64,000 nucleotides of DNA from Tatlockia sp. (GTDB taxonomy: Bacteria > Pseudomonadota > Gammaproteobacteria > Legionellales > Legionellaceae): assembly GCA_013697955.1 (NCBI GenBank), contig JACCVV010000019.1, forward strand, positions 47,919-111,918. The letters run 5' to 3'. A program made the position numbers and the translations under genes. The notes under the pieces were generated by a model, which worked only from the letters and a program-made list of their open reading frames with translations, searched no databases and was not told the origin of the DNA. Of this stretch, positions 55,898 through 64,000 are shown in pieces. Position 1 is the first letter of the stretch; each line of letters opens with the position of its first letter.

Positions 55898-57161
55898 TTA
55901 ATCCGCGTCCCTTCGGTTTCGCTAATTCATTAATATCGATTACTTTATCAGGTGAAAAATAACCTGCAGCCCGTTTGGCATCCATTTCCACCTGTGCATC
56001 GGGTGGAATTAATTCATCGGGAATTTTAACACGCTCCACTACTTCAATGCCTGCTTTTTGCAGTGCATCAAATTTCATATTCGACATAGATACAAAACGA
56101 TGAATTTTGCTGATGCCTAACCACTGTAAAATATCTGAGCTTAATTCCTGAAAACGCATATCCTGAATTCCTGCAACGCATTCGGTTCGTTCAAAATATT
56201 TAGCGGCAGTATCACCGCCTTTTTGACGTTTGCGCGCGTTGTAAACCAAAAATTTGGTGACTTCGCCAAGCGCTCTGCCTTCTTTACGATTGTACACAAT
56301 AAGACCTGCGCCGCCTCTTTGCGCAGATTCCACACATAACTCAATTCCATGAGCAAGATAGGGTCGGCAGGTGCAAATATCAGAACCGAAAACATCTGAG
56401 CCGTTGCATTCATCATGGATTCGGCAGGATAGTTCAATATTGGGGTCATGTATTGTTGTTACATCGCCAAAAAAATAAGCAGTCAAACCACCAATTGGCG
56501 GTAAGAATACATTTAGATCTGAACGAGTTACCAACTCAGGAAACATACCGGCGGTATGCTGGAAAAGAATGCGTCTTAGTTCATTCTCCGCAACGTCGAA
56601 ACGTTCAGCAATGCCCGGCAAATACCAGACCGGATCAATTGCTGCTTTCGTGACAAGCACATCACCAGACTCCAGCAAAATTTTACCATCTGGCTTTAAA
56701 CGACCTTGCCTAATGGCCTGTTGTAATTCAGGTAAATTGATATGCGCCTTGGTAACAGCTATGGTCGGTCTAATGTCATAACCAGCGGCTATTTCTTCAG
56801 AAAAAACTTCGGCAACCATATGCCCCCAGGGATCAATAGAAACAATTTTTTCAGGATCAAACCATTGCTCATGCGGACCAATAATAGCCAAGGGCTTAGT
56901 ATCGGTTAGATCTGGCTTATGCTCGGGGTCAAGGATTCCCGCTGCTACTGCTAAGGCACGGTAAATCGAATACGCACCCGAATGAGAGCCAATTGCATTT
57001 CGATGTTTAAGATTACTCAAGGAGGCAATGATTGGCCCACGTTCTTTGGGATCTTTTGCTCCCCATTTAATAGATAAAGATTTTGAGGTTTGGTTGGGAT
57101 GAGAGGTTAATTTGATATGCCCTTTTATTTTTTTCTTTGTATTATCGGCTGGTATTGACAT
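55890..57161 (-). CDS. URC1-like GTP cyclohydrolase II family protein
   Basis: 423 residues, more than twice RibA size. The C-terminal half holds a RibA-like core with the Cys cluster in RIHDECNGSDVF and DICTCRPYL and the VYNRKEGRALGE loop; the N-terminal 170 residues (HPNQTSKSLSIKWGA, SHSGAYSIYRALAVAAG) are specific to the URC1-type subgroup. In the yeast URC pathway URC1 acts on a uridine-derived nucleotide rather than in riboflavin synthesis. Its placement with URC4 and upp supports uracil catabolism. Confidence 0.88.
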   Translation of the reverse strand: MSIPADNTKKKIKGHIKLTSHPNQTSKSLSIKWGAKDPKERGPIIASLSNLKHRNAIGSHSGAYSIYRALAVAAGILDPEHKPDLTDTKPLAIIGPHEQWFDPEKIVSIDPWGHMVAEVFSEEIAAGYDIRPTIAVTKAHINLPELQQAIRQGRLKPDGKILLESGDVLVTKAAIDPVWYLPGIAERFDVAENELRRILFQHTAGMFPELVTRSDLNVFLPPIGGLTAYFFGDVTTIHDPNIELSCRIHDECNGSDVFGSDICTCRPYLAHGIELCVESAQRGGAGLIVYNRKEGRALGEVTKFLVYNARKRQKGGDTAAKYFERTECVAGIQDMRFQELSSDILQWLGISKIHRFVSMSNMKFDALQKAGIEVVERVKIPDELIPPDAQVEMDAKRAAGYFSPDKVIDINELAKPKGRGLNE

Positions 57162-57283
57162 GTTAATTCTGCCAGAAATTGACTCAACATCCTTATATAT
57201 TAGTTCAAGTTTAATTTTATGAGCTTAAATAATTGAAATATATGATATAGAATCGCTTTTTCTCAACAATTATAGGACATTAA

Positions 57284-57625
57284 ATGTACATTCCTTATGG
57301 CAAAAGAGAACCCGATGAAAATGATAAAGAATTGTTAAGTAAAATTGGTTTTAATTTGAACAATATGAGACATGTAGGACGCTATTATTTACTGGAAGTA
57401 CCTACTCAAAATCCTGATTTAATATGTACTCCATCCAAACCTGATGACAGAAAAACAAATTACAGTATTAGTTACAAAAATACCCCTGTTATAAGCGTTG
57501 AAACCGGTCGATTCTATGCAACTGGCGAACCCTATGCCTCATTTACTATGGATCGAACAAAAATTGAGGAAGTTACTAAAAATGAAGATTTGTCTAATAG
57601 GGTTTTTCATTCTCCGAAATTTTAA
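57284..57625 (+). CDS. Unknown 113-aa protein
   Basis: No family recognised. It is polar, with KREPDENDKELLSKIGF near the start and RVFHSPKF at the end; no signal peptide or membrane span. AGGA lies eight bases before the ATG, and a strong bidirectional hairpin follows the stop. Confidence 0.65.
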   Translation: MYIPYGKREPDENDKELLSKIGFNLNNMRHVGRYYLLEVPTQNPDLICTPSKPDDRKTNYSISYKNTPVISVETGRFYATGEPYASFTMDRTKIEEVTKNEDLSNRVFHSPKF

Positions 57626-57674
57626 ATTAGTGGGTCTGATAAGGCCTTTTTATCCATGAGAACATGGCTGTTCA

Positions 57675-57711
57675 AAAAGGAAGACTTAGCTTATTAATAA
57701 GTCTTCCTTTT
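57675..57711. terminator. Bidirectional intrinsic terminator
   Basis: A 14-bp perfect stem (57675-57688 with 57698-57711) begins with A residues and ends with T residues, with a nine-base loop. It serves both the + gene ending at 57625 and the convergent minus gene ending at 57716. Confidence 0.85.
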
Positions 57712-57715
57712 GTGA

Positions 57716-58345
57716 TTAACTATTCGGAGCTAAAAACAATCCATCCATTTTGATTATCTCTTTAGACCAGGAACTATCAAAAAAAGACAGGGATTTACCA
57801 GTAAATAAAGTAGACTTTTTTTGGTTTTTTTCTTCAATTGTTTTTACAAGACTCGCCAAATAAGAATTATCACGAGTATCAATATGATAAAAAGCCAGGC
57901 GGGATTTAAAGTAGTTTTCCACTTCAGCATCCGTGCAGCCAAACATTTTCAAGCAGCCTTGCTTATGCAATTTAAGCAACACATCAATTTCAAAAATATA
58001 GGCATTCGCTTCGCTGTTTTCAATATTTGCTGCCACATTAAAGGCATGTCCGGTTTCGTGAACTATTCCACCAATAACTTCAATTGTATTAAAGGTTAAA
58101 AAGATGGTTTTACAGGCAATTGTTCTATTGGCAATCCAGTTTTCATGCTGCCAACCTAAAAGTTTATAAGTTTGTTCATTAACAAAAATTGCAGGATTTC
58201 CAACCGCTCCTAAAAAATCACAAGGAGGTTCAATTAGATCAATTTCAAGGGTGGGAATTAAGGCGTTTACTCCGTTATCTAGTCCACTACTACCAATTTC
58301 ACGACATTCCTCGATTATTTCCTGAATCTGAGCAAGCCTGAGCAT
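57716..58345 (-). CDS. Putative zinc metalloprotease-like protein (HETGH motif)
   Basis: 209 residues from ATG 58345, preceded by AAGGAG seven bases upstream; the frame runs on to 58399 without support. A zincin motif HETGH is at 96-100 within VIGGIVHETGHAFN, and Glu residues at 113 and 119 in EANAYIFE could be the third ligand, as in gluzincins. There is no signal peptide or membrane helix. No known family recognised beyond the motif; it could be a host-directed protease or a housekeeping peptidase. Confidence 0.7.
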   Translation of the reverse strand: MLRLAQIQEIIEECREIGSSGLDNGVNALIPTLEIDLIEPPCDFLGAVGNPAIFVNEQTYKLLGWQHENWIANRTIACKTIFLTFNTIEVIGGIVHETGHAFNVAANIENSEANAYIFEIDVLLKLHKQGCLKMFGCTDAEVENYFKSRLAFYHIDTRDNSYLASLVKTIEEKNQKKSTLFTGKSLSFFDSSWSKEIIKMDGLFLAPNS

Positions 58346-58664
58346 AGCAATCTCCTTTTCATTTAAACACCGGTGACAACTTTTTGTATAAACCTGCAAA
58401 ATTTTGATCCTTCAAAATGATTATTCAGAATAAATATTTAACAGTCAATATGCTTTGAAAACATTTTGATTTCTTTTAAATCTTATAGTGTTTGAATGTA
58501 CAAAACGAATTAGGAGCGTTTAGTCTTATCCATACGGTTTGTGAACTAAATTAGTTGGAATGTTTCATTTCGGAGTAATATCACCAGGCTAATTTCTTGA
58601 CCAAAATTTACATCAGTGTTAATTTATTGGCCTTTTTGAAAAAAATATCGGCTGGCGATTTTCT

Positions 58665-61259
58665 ATGATAGAAAAAAATGAGACTTCAATTAAAAACGCC
58701 TTAAGTGTGGAAGACTTTGAATATTTTGAAAAACAAAAAAATATCTTAGCCGAATTAGAACAAACTCCCGAAGAAAAGAAAACGTCGGATGAAAAGAAGG
58801 CTATTGCTATTTGCCTTAGTAATATAGGCAATACTTTGATGGCTAGAGCGGTTTATACACTATCGATTGACTATTACATTAGAAGTCTAAATATTCTTGA
58901 AAAGCTGGAAGACAATCAGGATATCTGGAACTTAAGATACAGCGTTACAAATTCTTTAGGATCTTCTTATCCCTATACACCTAATTTAGATAATTTTTCA
59001 GAAGTTGAAAAACATCTCATGCAAGCCTTAGAGCACATGCTCTGTAAACCTTTCTTCCGTCATTTGCTGTTAAATCAGTATCGCGATCTCGCCGACCTGT
59101 TTATACACCGACGACGAAATATTGATCGTATTAGCGAGCCAGAGCAAATTCGTGAAGAAAAACTTTATTCCGAGCTTTACAATAGAAAGGAGATTTCAGG
59201 AGAAGGCTATGCAAATCGATTATCTCAATTAGGACATCTTTATCTTTCCAAAGGACAATCAAATAGAGCAAAGCTTTTTTTCAAAGAAGCAATAAACTGT
59301 TTAAAGGAGGAAGGATCCCAATTTAGAACTGATCTGGCAGCGCTTTATGTACAGCTCGCATTGATTGAGCAACAAAAATTACTACTTAGTGAGGCTATGG
59401 CGAATTTTTTATCAGCTCTAAACTGCCTGACACCCACAAATCCCAGCCACGCGATGGCTTATTTAAATTATAGTAGCCAACTTGCATCGGTCAATCTTGA
59501 ATGTGGAGAATTTAATGAAATTTTGTCGATTCTTCCTCAAATAATATCTGCTCTTTCTGAGGTTCAGTTTGTGTTACCTCAACAAGCTTCAATCGACTTA
59601 TTGAAAGCCATAAAAACCCTTTTAGGATGCTTATTTATTGCCCACGGACAAAAAAATTCCCAACTGAATTTAGCCGAATTAAATACAAAAATGGATTATT
59701 TTTGTGCTTTTAAATCTGATAATACTGCACTTAATGAACTCATTCCTTCTGATATCAACATTGCATATGAAGATTTAATACGAATTATTTATGATTTGGC
59801 TAAGGTTTATAAAACCGAAAATAATAATCTATCGATGGTTTTATTTACTTTGGCCACTGTTATTTTCTTACCTAAAGAAAAAGCACAATATCAGACAATC
59901 CGCTTGGAAATTGTTGATAGTCACTTTGAGCAGGGTTTATATTTTTTTAATCAAAAATTTCATACAAAAGCTGCAGATAATTTTATTAAGGCTATTCAGA
60001 TTGCTAATCAAATCCCTGAGCATGAAAAAACAATTAATTATTATAAGGTTTTATCAAATATTTATTACAAAAAACTCCTTCTAGAGTTAGCAACAACTCC
60101 CTTAAATTCCCTGCATCTCTCTCTATATTTTGTCAATGCTCTGAACATTTTTGATGAAAAAGAATTAGAGCCACAGACCCAGTGCGTGATTTGGCACTAT
60201 AAAATTATAATATCCTATGCGATGGCGTCTTATTATGCTGAACGAAAAAATATTTCAGAAACGGATTATTACTATCGAAAATTAAGCAATTTGTTTAACA
60301 GCATACCCTCCAATCTTTTTGCTAGTTTGGAATTTGTTTTTTGGGAAATATATAAAGATGTAGGGGGATATTATTATAAAGCTCGGGATTTTAAAGAAGC
60401 GGAAGTGTTTTTAAAAAAATCCATAAATGCCATAGAAAAAAAAGTCCAATGTTTAATCCTACCTTTACCCATCAGCAATGAGTTTACGGTACTACAGTCA
60501 TACGCTTTATTAATGAGCTGCTATGCAAATCAAGGGAAGTCGAAACAACTAACTGAATTGAAAAATAAAACCTTAAGTAAACTCAAATTAATTTTAGAGG
60601 AGCGCTGTTATAAAAATCAGAACTTATCGATGCTGTCTACAGCTCGAGAATTCTACAAATATATCTATTCACATCTCTCTCAATTCACTGGTGAACAAGA
60701 ACTAAAAGATTTTTTGAGGTCAGCATCTTTAATTTTTACAGAAAATAATCAGGCTATATTAGAAAAGATCACCGTGTTTCATGGGTACGTATCAAAGATA
60801 AAGGATTTCGATCAGTTTTCTTCTTCGAGGAGGCTCTTAGTTCATGTGGTCGAGGTTGTTTTGCTCGCCGCTGAAAAAGAACTTTTGCCCGATTCGACTC
60901 TAAAAAAATCTTTAAAGGATCCAGAGATTCTTGAAAATTTAAAAGGAATGATTACAGAAATAGAGGAACGGCATCAACTGTTAAAAGAACTAATTGGAAC
61001 CCATCCTTCATTACTAGACGCCCTTATTTATCGGGATAGAGATCAAAACAGAAGGATTGAAAATTTGGAATCTGAAATTAATCTTTTAAAAAATAAATCT
61101 GAGCCGGATAACTCGTCCAAGCTTAAGAGAAAAAATGATGAACAAATAGACGGTAATAACACCAAAAGATCAAAGGTTTCTAATGCATTTTTTGCGCCCT
61201 ATGATACTCAAAAGCCTGAAAAGAAGAGTGAGGATTCTGCAAAGGAATTAGGATTTTAA
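58665..61259 (+). CDS. TPR-rich protein with bipartite NLS-like motif, putative effector
   Basis: 864 residues. TPR-like helix pairs run from about residue 45 to 650, clearest at ARAVYTLSIDYYIRSLNILEK, GHLYLSKGQSNRAKLFFKEA and FKEAEVFLKKSINAIEK. Residues about 775-815 form a coiled coil. A bipartite nuclear-localisation pattern follows: Lys821-Arg822, an 11-residue spacer, then K-R-S-K at 834-837. The tail has SNAFFAPY and a Lys/Glu-rich end. No signal peptide. Protein-binding scaffold in the host is a fair inference. Confidence 0.7.
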   Translation: MIEKNETSIKNALSVEDFEYFEKQKNILAELEQTPEEKKTSDEKKAIAICLSNIGNTLMARAVYTLSIDYYIRSLNILEKLEDNQDIWNLRYSVTNSLGSSYPYTPNLDNFSEVEKHLMQALEHMLCKPFFRHLLLNQYRDLADLFIHRRRNIDRISEPEQIREEKLYSELYNRKEISGEGYANRLSQLGHLYLSKGQSNRAKLFFKEAINCLKEEGSQFRTDLAALYVQLALIEQQKLLLSEAMANFLSALNCLTPTNPSHAMAYLNYSSQLASVNLECGEFNEILSILPQIISALSEVQFVLPQQASIDLLKAIKTLLGCLFIAHGQKNSQLNLAELNTKMDYFCAFKSDNTALNELIPSDINIAYEDLIRIIYDLAKVYKTENNNLSMVLFTLATVIFLPKEKAQYQTIRLEIVDSHFEQGLYFFNQKFHTKAADNFIKAIQIANQIPEHEKTINYYKVLSNIYYKKLLLELATTPLNSLHLSLYFVNALNIFDEKELEPQTQCVIWHYKIIISYAMASYYAERKNISETDYYYRKLSNLFNSIPSNLFASLEFVFWEIYKDVGGYYYKARDFKEAEVFLKKSINAIEKKVQCLILPLPISNEFTVLQSYALLMSCYANQGKSKQLTELKNKTLSKLKLILEERCYKNQNLSMLSTAREFYKYIYSHLSQFTGEQELKDFLRSASLIFTENNQAILEKITVFHGYVSKIKDFDQFSSSRRLLVHVVEVVLLAAEKELLPDSTLKKSLKDPEILENLKGMITEIEERHQLLKELIGTHPSLLDALIYRDRDQNRRIENLESEINLLKNKSEPDNSSKLKRKNDEQIDGNNTKRSKVSNAFFAPYDTQKPEKKSEDSAKELGF

Positions 61260-61561
61260 CAGTTTATTCAGCTTTGGATTTATTATTGATTTTGCTTAAT
61301 ACAATTTTTTTGGAACCACTATTTTCTTTTGCAAAACATTGGGAAAAGTCATGAATATAACGATTGCAACAAACCATTTCGAATTGTAGGTTCCTGATAG
61401 TGATTTCTTTTAATTAACTTGGAAATTAAATGGGAAAAACTTTTCATTCTGATTGTCATAACCCACTATATAACTATACTATAAAATTAGTATTAGATTA
61501 AAAACACACAGTTCTTACCTGAGAGCTTTTTTAAAAATGCAGTGCTTAAGGTCTTTAAATC
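61260..61561. other. Intergenic region, about 300 bases
   Basis: AT-rich, between two + strand genes. No terminator with a clear stem, no small gene and no RNA recognised. Confidence 0.4.
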
Positions 61562-62596
61562 ATGATTTTTAAACGAGTAGGCTTCGCATGCAAGTATATG
61601 GATTTAAATCAAAATCAAAGCAAAAAAGTGCTAAAGGAAATACAACAAAATTATTCGGAAAAAACAACAACAATCAAATGGCTTGAGTCGAGAAGCAAGG
61701 ACGAAGCAGAAAAAAAATTATGGGGAATAATCAGCCATAATACTCGCTCTGTATATAATCTTATTGAATATGTGGGCCATTTAGTTCCTGAGCAACGAAT
61801 GGTTAGAATTGGTAGCGATCAACTTCCTGGATTTACGCATCCCAAGCTACAATATTTCTGGCAACAATCCGATGTTTTAAGTTTTCTTGAAAAGAATTAT
61901 TTTAAGGCAGGTAAGCTAGCTCGCCAATTAAATGTACGACTTAGCATGCACCCCGAACAATTTGTGGTCCTGGCAAGCAGTTCAAAAGATGTTGTTGAAC
62001 GCAGTATTGCCGAATTTGAATACCACGCCAATATAATAAGATGGCTAGGGTATGGTAAAACATTTCAAGATTTTAAATGTAATGTCCATATTTCCGGCAA
62101 ACAGGGACCCGAAGGCATCAAATTAATCTTAGGGCAGTTATCACCCGAAGCACGACACTCGATCACCATTGAAAATGATGAAATGACTTGGGGCATTGAT
62201 GCGAGTTTAGAACTTGAACAAAATTTGGCTTTAGTTTTAGATATCCATCACCATTGGGTAAAAACAGGGGAATACATTCAAGTGAATGACGATAGAGTTC
62301 GTCGTGTTATTGATAGCTGGCGCGGTATTCGACCTGTCATCCATTATTCTGTGTCACCAGAACGTATATTAAATAATCATGCGGATGATGTGCTTCCTGA
62401 CTTAAATAAACTACTCCATCAAGGGTACAATAAAAGTCAGCTAAGGCAGCATAGTGATCTGATGTGGAATAGCGCATGCAATGCTTGGGCCGGAACGTTT
62501 AGAAACGATTTTGACATTATGGTTGAGGCCAAATATAAAAATTTAGCTAGTATCCCATTTGAACTTTCAACTCGGCACCTGATAAGTTCAGTTTAA
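61562..62596 (+). CDS. uvsE: UV damage endonuclease (UvsE/UVDE family)
   Basis: 344 residues, TIM-barrel fold. RVGFACKYM start, SHNTRSVYNLIEY, RLSMHPEQFVVLASSS, SIAEFEYHANII, VHISGKQG, ITIENDEM and LVLDIHHHW supply the conserved His, Glu and Asp metal ligands. The enzyme nicks DNA beside UV photoproducts and some other lesions, giving repair independent of UvrABC. Not coupled to neighbours. Confidence 0.92.
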   Translation: MIFKRVGFACKYMDLNQNQSKKVLKEIQQNYSEKTTTIKWLESRSKDEAEKKLWGIISHNTRSVYNLIEYVGHLVPEQRMVRIGSDQLPGFTHPKLQYFWQQSDVLSFLEKNYFKAGKLARQLNVRLSMHPEQFVVLASSSKDVVERSIAEFEYHANIIRWLGYGKTFQDFKCNVHISGKQGPEGIKLILGQLSPEARHSITIENDEMTWGIDASLELEQNLALVLDIHHHWVKTGEYIQVNDDRVRRVIDSWRGIRPVIHYSVSPERILNNHADDVLPDLNKLLHQGYNKSQLRQHSDLMWNSACNAWAGTFRNDFDIMVEAKYKNLASIPFELSTRHLISSV

Positions 62597-62748
62597 ATAT
62601 AGAAGCACACGGCATCAACGATTCTATATCTACGGCTCGATTAACAGAGACAGCAAATGCGACTCCGTTGCAAATCGCTTTAAAGCTTAGCTTCTATAGT
62701 TATCTATCTCTAAAGAGTTAATCAAGAACAGTGGTTTATTCCAATCAT

Positions 62749-62777
62749 TTGACAAACAAAAAATTAAAATCTAGCAT
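62749..62777 (+). promoter_or_regulatory. Sigma-70 promoter of the thiamine leader
   Basis: A perfect TTGACA (62749-62754), 17-base spacer and TAGCAT (62772-62777). Transcription would begin near 62784, just before the riboswitch. An 11-bp inverted repeat (62750-62760 and 62781-62791) overlaps the -35 and the start site. Confidence 0.75.
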
Positions 62778-62794
62778 ACCTTTGTTTGTCAGAT

Positions 62795-62868
62795 GGCGCG
62801 GGGTGTCGGAAAACCGGCTGAGAGTTACCCGTCGAACTTGAACTGAGTCATATCAGCGTAAGGACGCC
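62795..62868 (+). promoter_or_regulatory. TPP riboswitch (THI element)
   Basis: Conserved elements in order: GGCG closing P1 arm, GGGGTG-like GGGGTGTC, CTGAGA, an ACCCG stretch, GAAC...TGA, ATATCAGCGTAAGGA, and the CGCC closing arm (62865-62868). The 80 bases to the start codon are the expression platform; TAAGGAG at 62941-62947 is the ribosome site most likely controlled. TPP binding would lower expression of the downstream HMP-P synthase. Confidence 0.93.
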
Positions 62869-62955
62869 TTCAAAAAAACCAGCCATAGATTATGTGGAAC
62901 GGTTCCCTTTTGCCATCTCCGATATTATTCACGCATTAGTTAAGGAGTTATGGTC

Positions 62956-63894
62956 ATGTCATCACTAAAATCTCGAATTACTTTATTACTCAATTGGTAC
63001 GCTAACCCTTATCACACGCCCATTCTTGCGGCACAACAATTGGGGTTTTATCAGCAGGAAGACATTAAGTTAGCTATTTTAGAACCAGCCGATCCTAGTG
63101 ATGTTACGGAACTGGTTGGGCTAGGAACGGTAGATTTTGGTGTAAAGGCTATGATTCATACCGTCGCGGCTGTCGCTAAAGGCTATCCAGTTAGCTCAAT
63201 CGGTACCCTACTTGATGAGCCACCCACAGGTTTGATTGCATTGAAATCAAGTGGTATTAAATCGTTTCATGACATTGGTGACAAACGAGTCGGCTATATT
63301 GGCGAGTTTGGTAAGAAAATTATCGACGATTTGGCGAAGCTTGCAGGTATTGATCCAGCCAGCTACCAAACAATTCGGATTGGGATGAATGTCACCGATG
63401 CAATTTGTCGAGATATTATTGATACGGGCATTGGCTTTATTAATTTTCAACAAGTTGAATTAGAACATCTCAGAGGCGAAACAGTATTCTTGCGGATTGA
63501 TCAATTAGCAGGACTTGGATGCTGTTGCTTTTGCTCGATTCAATTTATTGTTCCAGAGCGTACACTGCAACAACCAGAATTGATTCAGGGATTTCTCAGA
63601 GCTACGCAACGAGGAGCCGCCTTCACAACGGAGCATCCGGAAGAGGCATATGAGTTATTGTGCCAAGCAAAACCGCAGTTGCGTACAATGATGTATCAAA
63701 AGATTTTTATGCGCACGCTACCATTTTTTTCCCGTACTTTACAAAATGTTGATAGGGATTGGGAGAAAGTTGGTCGCTATACTCAACATTTAAATATTAT
63801 TGATAAAACCTTTGATATATCGCAATGCTATACCAATCGATTTTTACCGGACACGCCTTATTCTGATTTAAAGCCAATTGTCAACGGCAATTGA
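62956..63894 (+). CDS. thi5: Thi5-type HMP-P synthase
   Basis: 312 residues from ATG 62956 (eight bases after AAGGAG; ATG 62950 is too close). It follows yeast Thi5 closely: LLNWYANPYHTPI, EPADPSDVTELVG, VKAMIHT with PLP-type Lys64 and suicide-donor His68, VGYIGEFGK, and the iron-site C-C-C-F-C at 189-193. Thi5 builds the thiamine pyrimidine from PLP and its own active-site His in a single-turnover reaction; L. pneumophila has a characterised homologue. The same fold also gives ThiY-type binding proteins, but the CCCFC motif and lack of a signal peptide favour the synthase. The stop is at the edge of an IS-like end. Confidence 0.9.
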   Translation: MSSLKSRITLLLNWYANPYHTPILAAQQLGFYQQEDIKLAILEPADPSDVTELVGLGTVDFGVKAMIHTVAAVAKGYPVSSIGTLLDEPPTGLIALKSSGIKSFHDIGDKRVGYIGEFGKKIIDDLAKLAGIDPASYQTIRIGMNVTDAICRDIIDTGIGFINFQQVELEHLRGETVFLRIDQLAGLGCCCFCSIQFIVPERTLQQPELIQGFLRATQRGAAFTTEHPEEAYELLCQAKPQLRTMMYQKIFMRTLPFFSRTLQNVDRDWEKVGRYTQHLNIIDKTFDISQCYTNRFLPDTPYSDLKPIVNGN

Positions 63895-64000
63895 AAAGTG
63901 ATCCACTTTTAGTATGAAACTGCAGTCTAAAACTGATCCACCCCTTGTTGTTTAGTTTTGATAATACCCGCTTTGGTTTTATCTTTTAATCGATAACTGT
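63895..64000 (-). mobile_element. IS21-family-like element end (runs off the window)
   Basis: Right after the thi5 stop, AAAAGTGATCCACTTTT and AAAACTGATCCACC repeat the TGATCCAC word, as in the multiple terminal repeats of IS21-type elements. An istB-like C-terminus reads inward from 64000. The other end lies outside the window. Confidence 0.6.
63927..64000 (-). CDS. IstB-like transposition ATPase, C-terminal fragment (window edge)
   Basis: The last 23 codons are visible and stop with TAG at 63927-63929. The SYRLKDKTKAG segment resembles the GESYRL-K-K-AG ending common in IS21 helper proteins. Only the end is in the window, so the family call is tentative. Confidence 0.55.
   Translation of the reverse strand, partial: SYRLKDKTKAGIIKTKQQGVDQF

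Noticed and set aside
55890..57161. Riboflavin biosynthesis RibA
   Set aside because: It is twice the usual length, has the URC1-type N-terminus, and lies with URC4 and upp rather than rib genes.
62956..63894. ABC-transporter periplasmic binding protein ThiY
   Set aside because: There is no signal peptide, and the CCCFC and VKAMIHT motifs are those of Thi5-type synthases.

Overview
The window reads as a chromosomal segment of a Legionella-type gammaproteobacterium. The DNA is AT-rich. Ordinary gammaproteobacterial housekeeping genes are interspersed with large proteins carrying eukaryote-like domains: ankyrin repeats with a RasGEF-like domain, a Ser/Thr kinase, a calpain-like protease, and TPR or coiled-coil proteins with nuclear-localisation-like motifs. 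Two neighbouring genes have PmrA-type tandem promoter elements with the same geometry. The thiamine locus pairs a TPP riboswitch with a Thi5-type HMP-P synthase, an arrangement known from Legionella pneumophila. Genus is an inference; species cannot be told.

Layout. 1-900: two secreted Cys-hexad repeat proteins (the first cut by the window edge), each followed by a near-identical TTCG hairpin. 945-2623: YaaA and a PLP enzyme. 2652-5951: ankyrin/RasGEF-like protein. 6274-10093: cold-shock protein, GIY-YIG protein, an unknown, a FadL-like porin and a DUF1622 membrane protein. 10236-15587: small unknown, a 514-aa unknown, MtfA-like peptidase, FAD monooxygenase and two small membrane proteins. 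15645-20119: CHASE3-PAS-GAF-GGDEF diguanylate cyclase, then an unknown and a Ser/Thr kinase behind PmrA-like promoters. 20672-22743: outer-membrane barrel plus DUF3494 ice-binding-like protein.

23016-28253: acetyltransferase, DUF488, an MFS transporter coupled to an aspartoacylase-like protein with substituted catalytic motifs, a stress-type membrane protein whose start can pair with the end of the upstream yihY-type transcript, and a PRC-barrel protein. 28642-33819: a + strand run of HEAT protein, family 2 glycosyltransferase, DUF748 protein, a 44-aa TFPASD protein and a polysaccharide deacetylase, plausibly a surface-glycan module. 33823-44929: hybrid histidine kinase, calpain-like protease and two divergent giant helical proteins. 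44962-51522: dicarboxylate/amino-acid symporter, DJ-1/PfpI protein, small unknowns, a secreted hydrolase, an HPRT-like enzyme and a second ankyrin protein.

51751-57161 (minus strand) is the most coherent metabolic operon: URC1-like GTP cyclohydrolase II, URC4/urg3 (DUF1688), uracil phosphoribosyltransferase, nicotinate phosphoribosyltransferase and nicotinamidase. It links the URC route of pyrimidine breakdown to NAD salvage and ends next to a truncated PIN-toxin remnant. 57284-61259: small unknown, HEXXH protein and a TPR protein with a bipartite NLS-like motif. 61562-64000: UvsE-type UV endonuclease, promoter and TPP riboswitch, thi5-like gene, then an IS21-type istB end immediately after the thi5 stop, where further thiamine genes would be expected.

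No rRNA, tRNA or CRISPR array was recognised. All functions come from reading motifs by eye; no database search was run.
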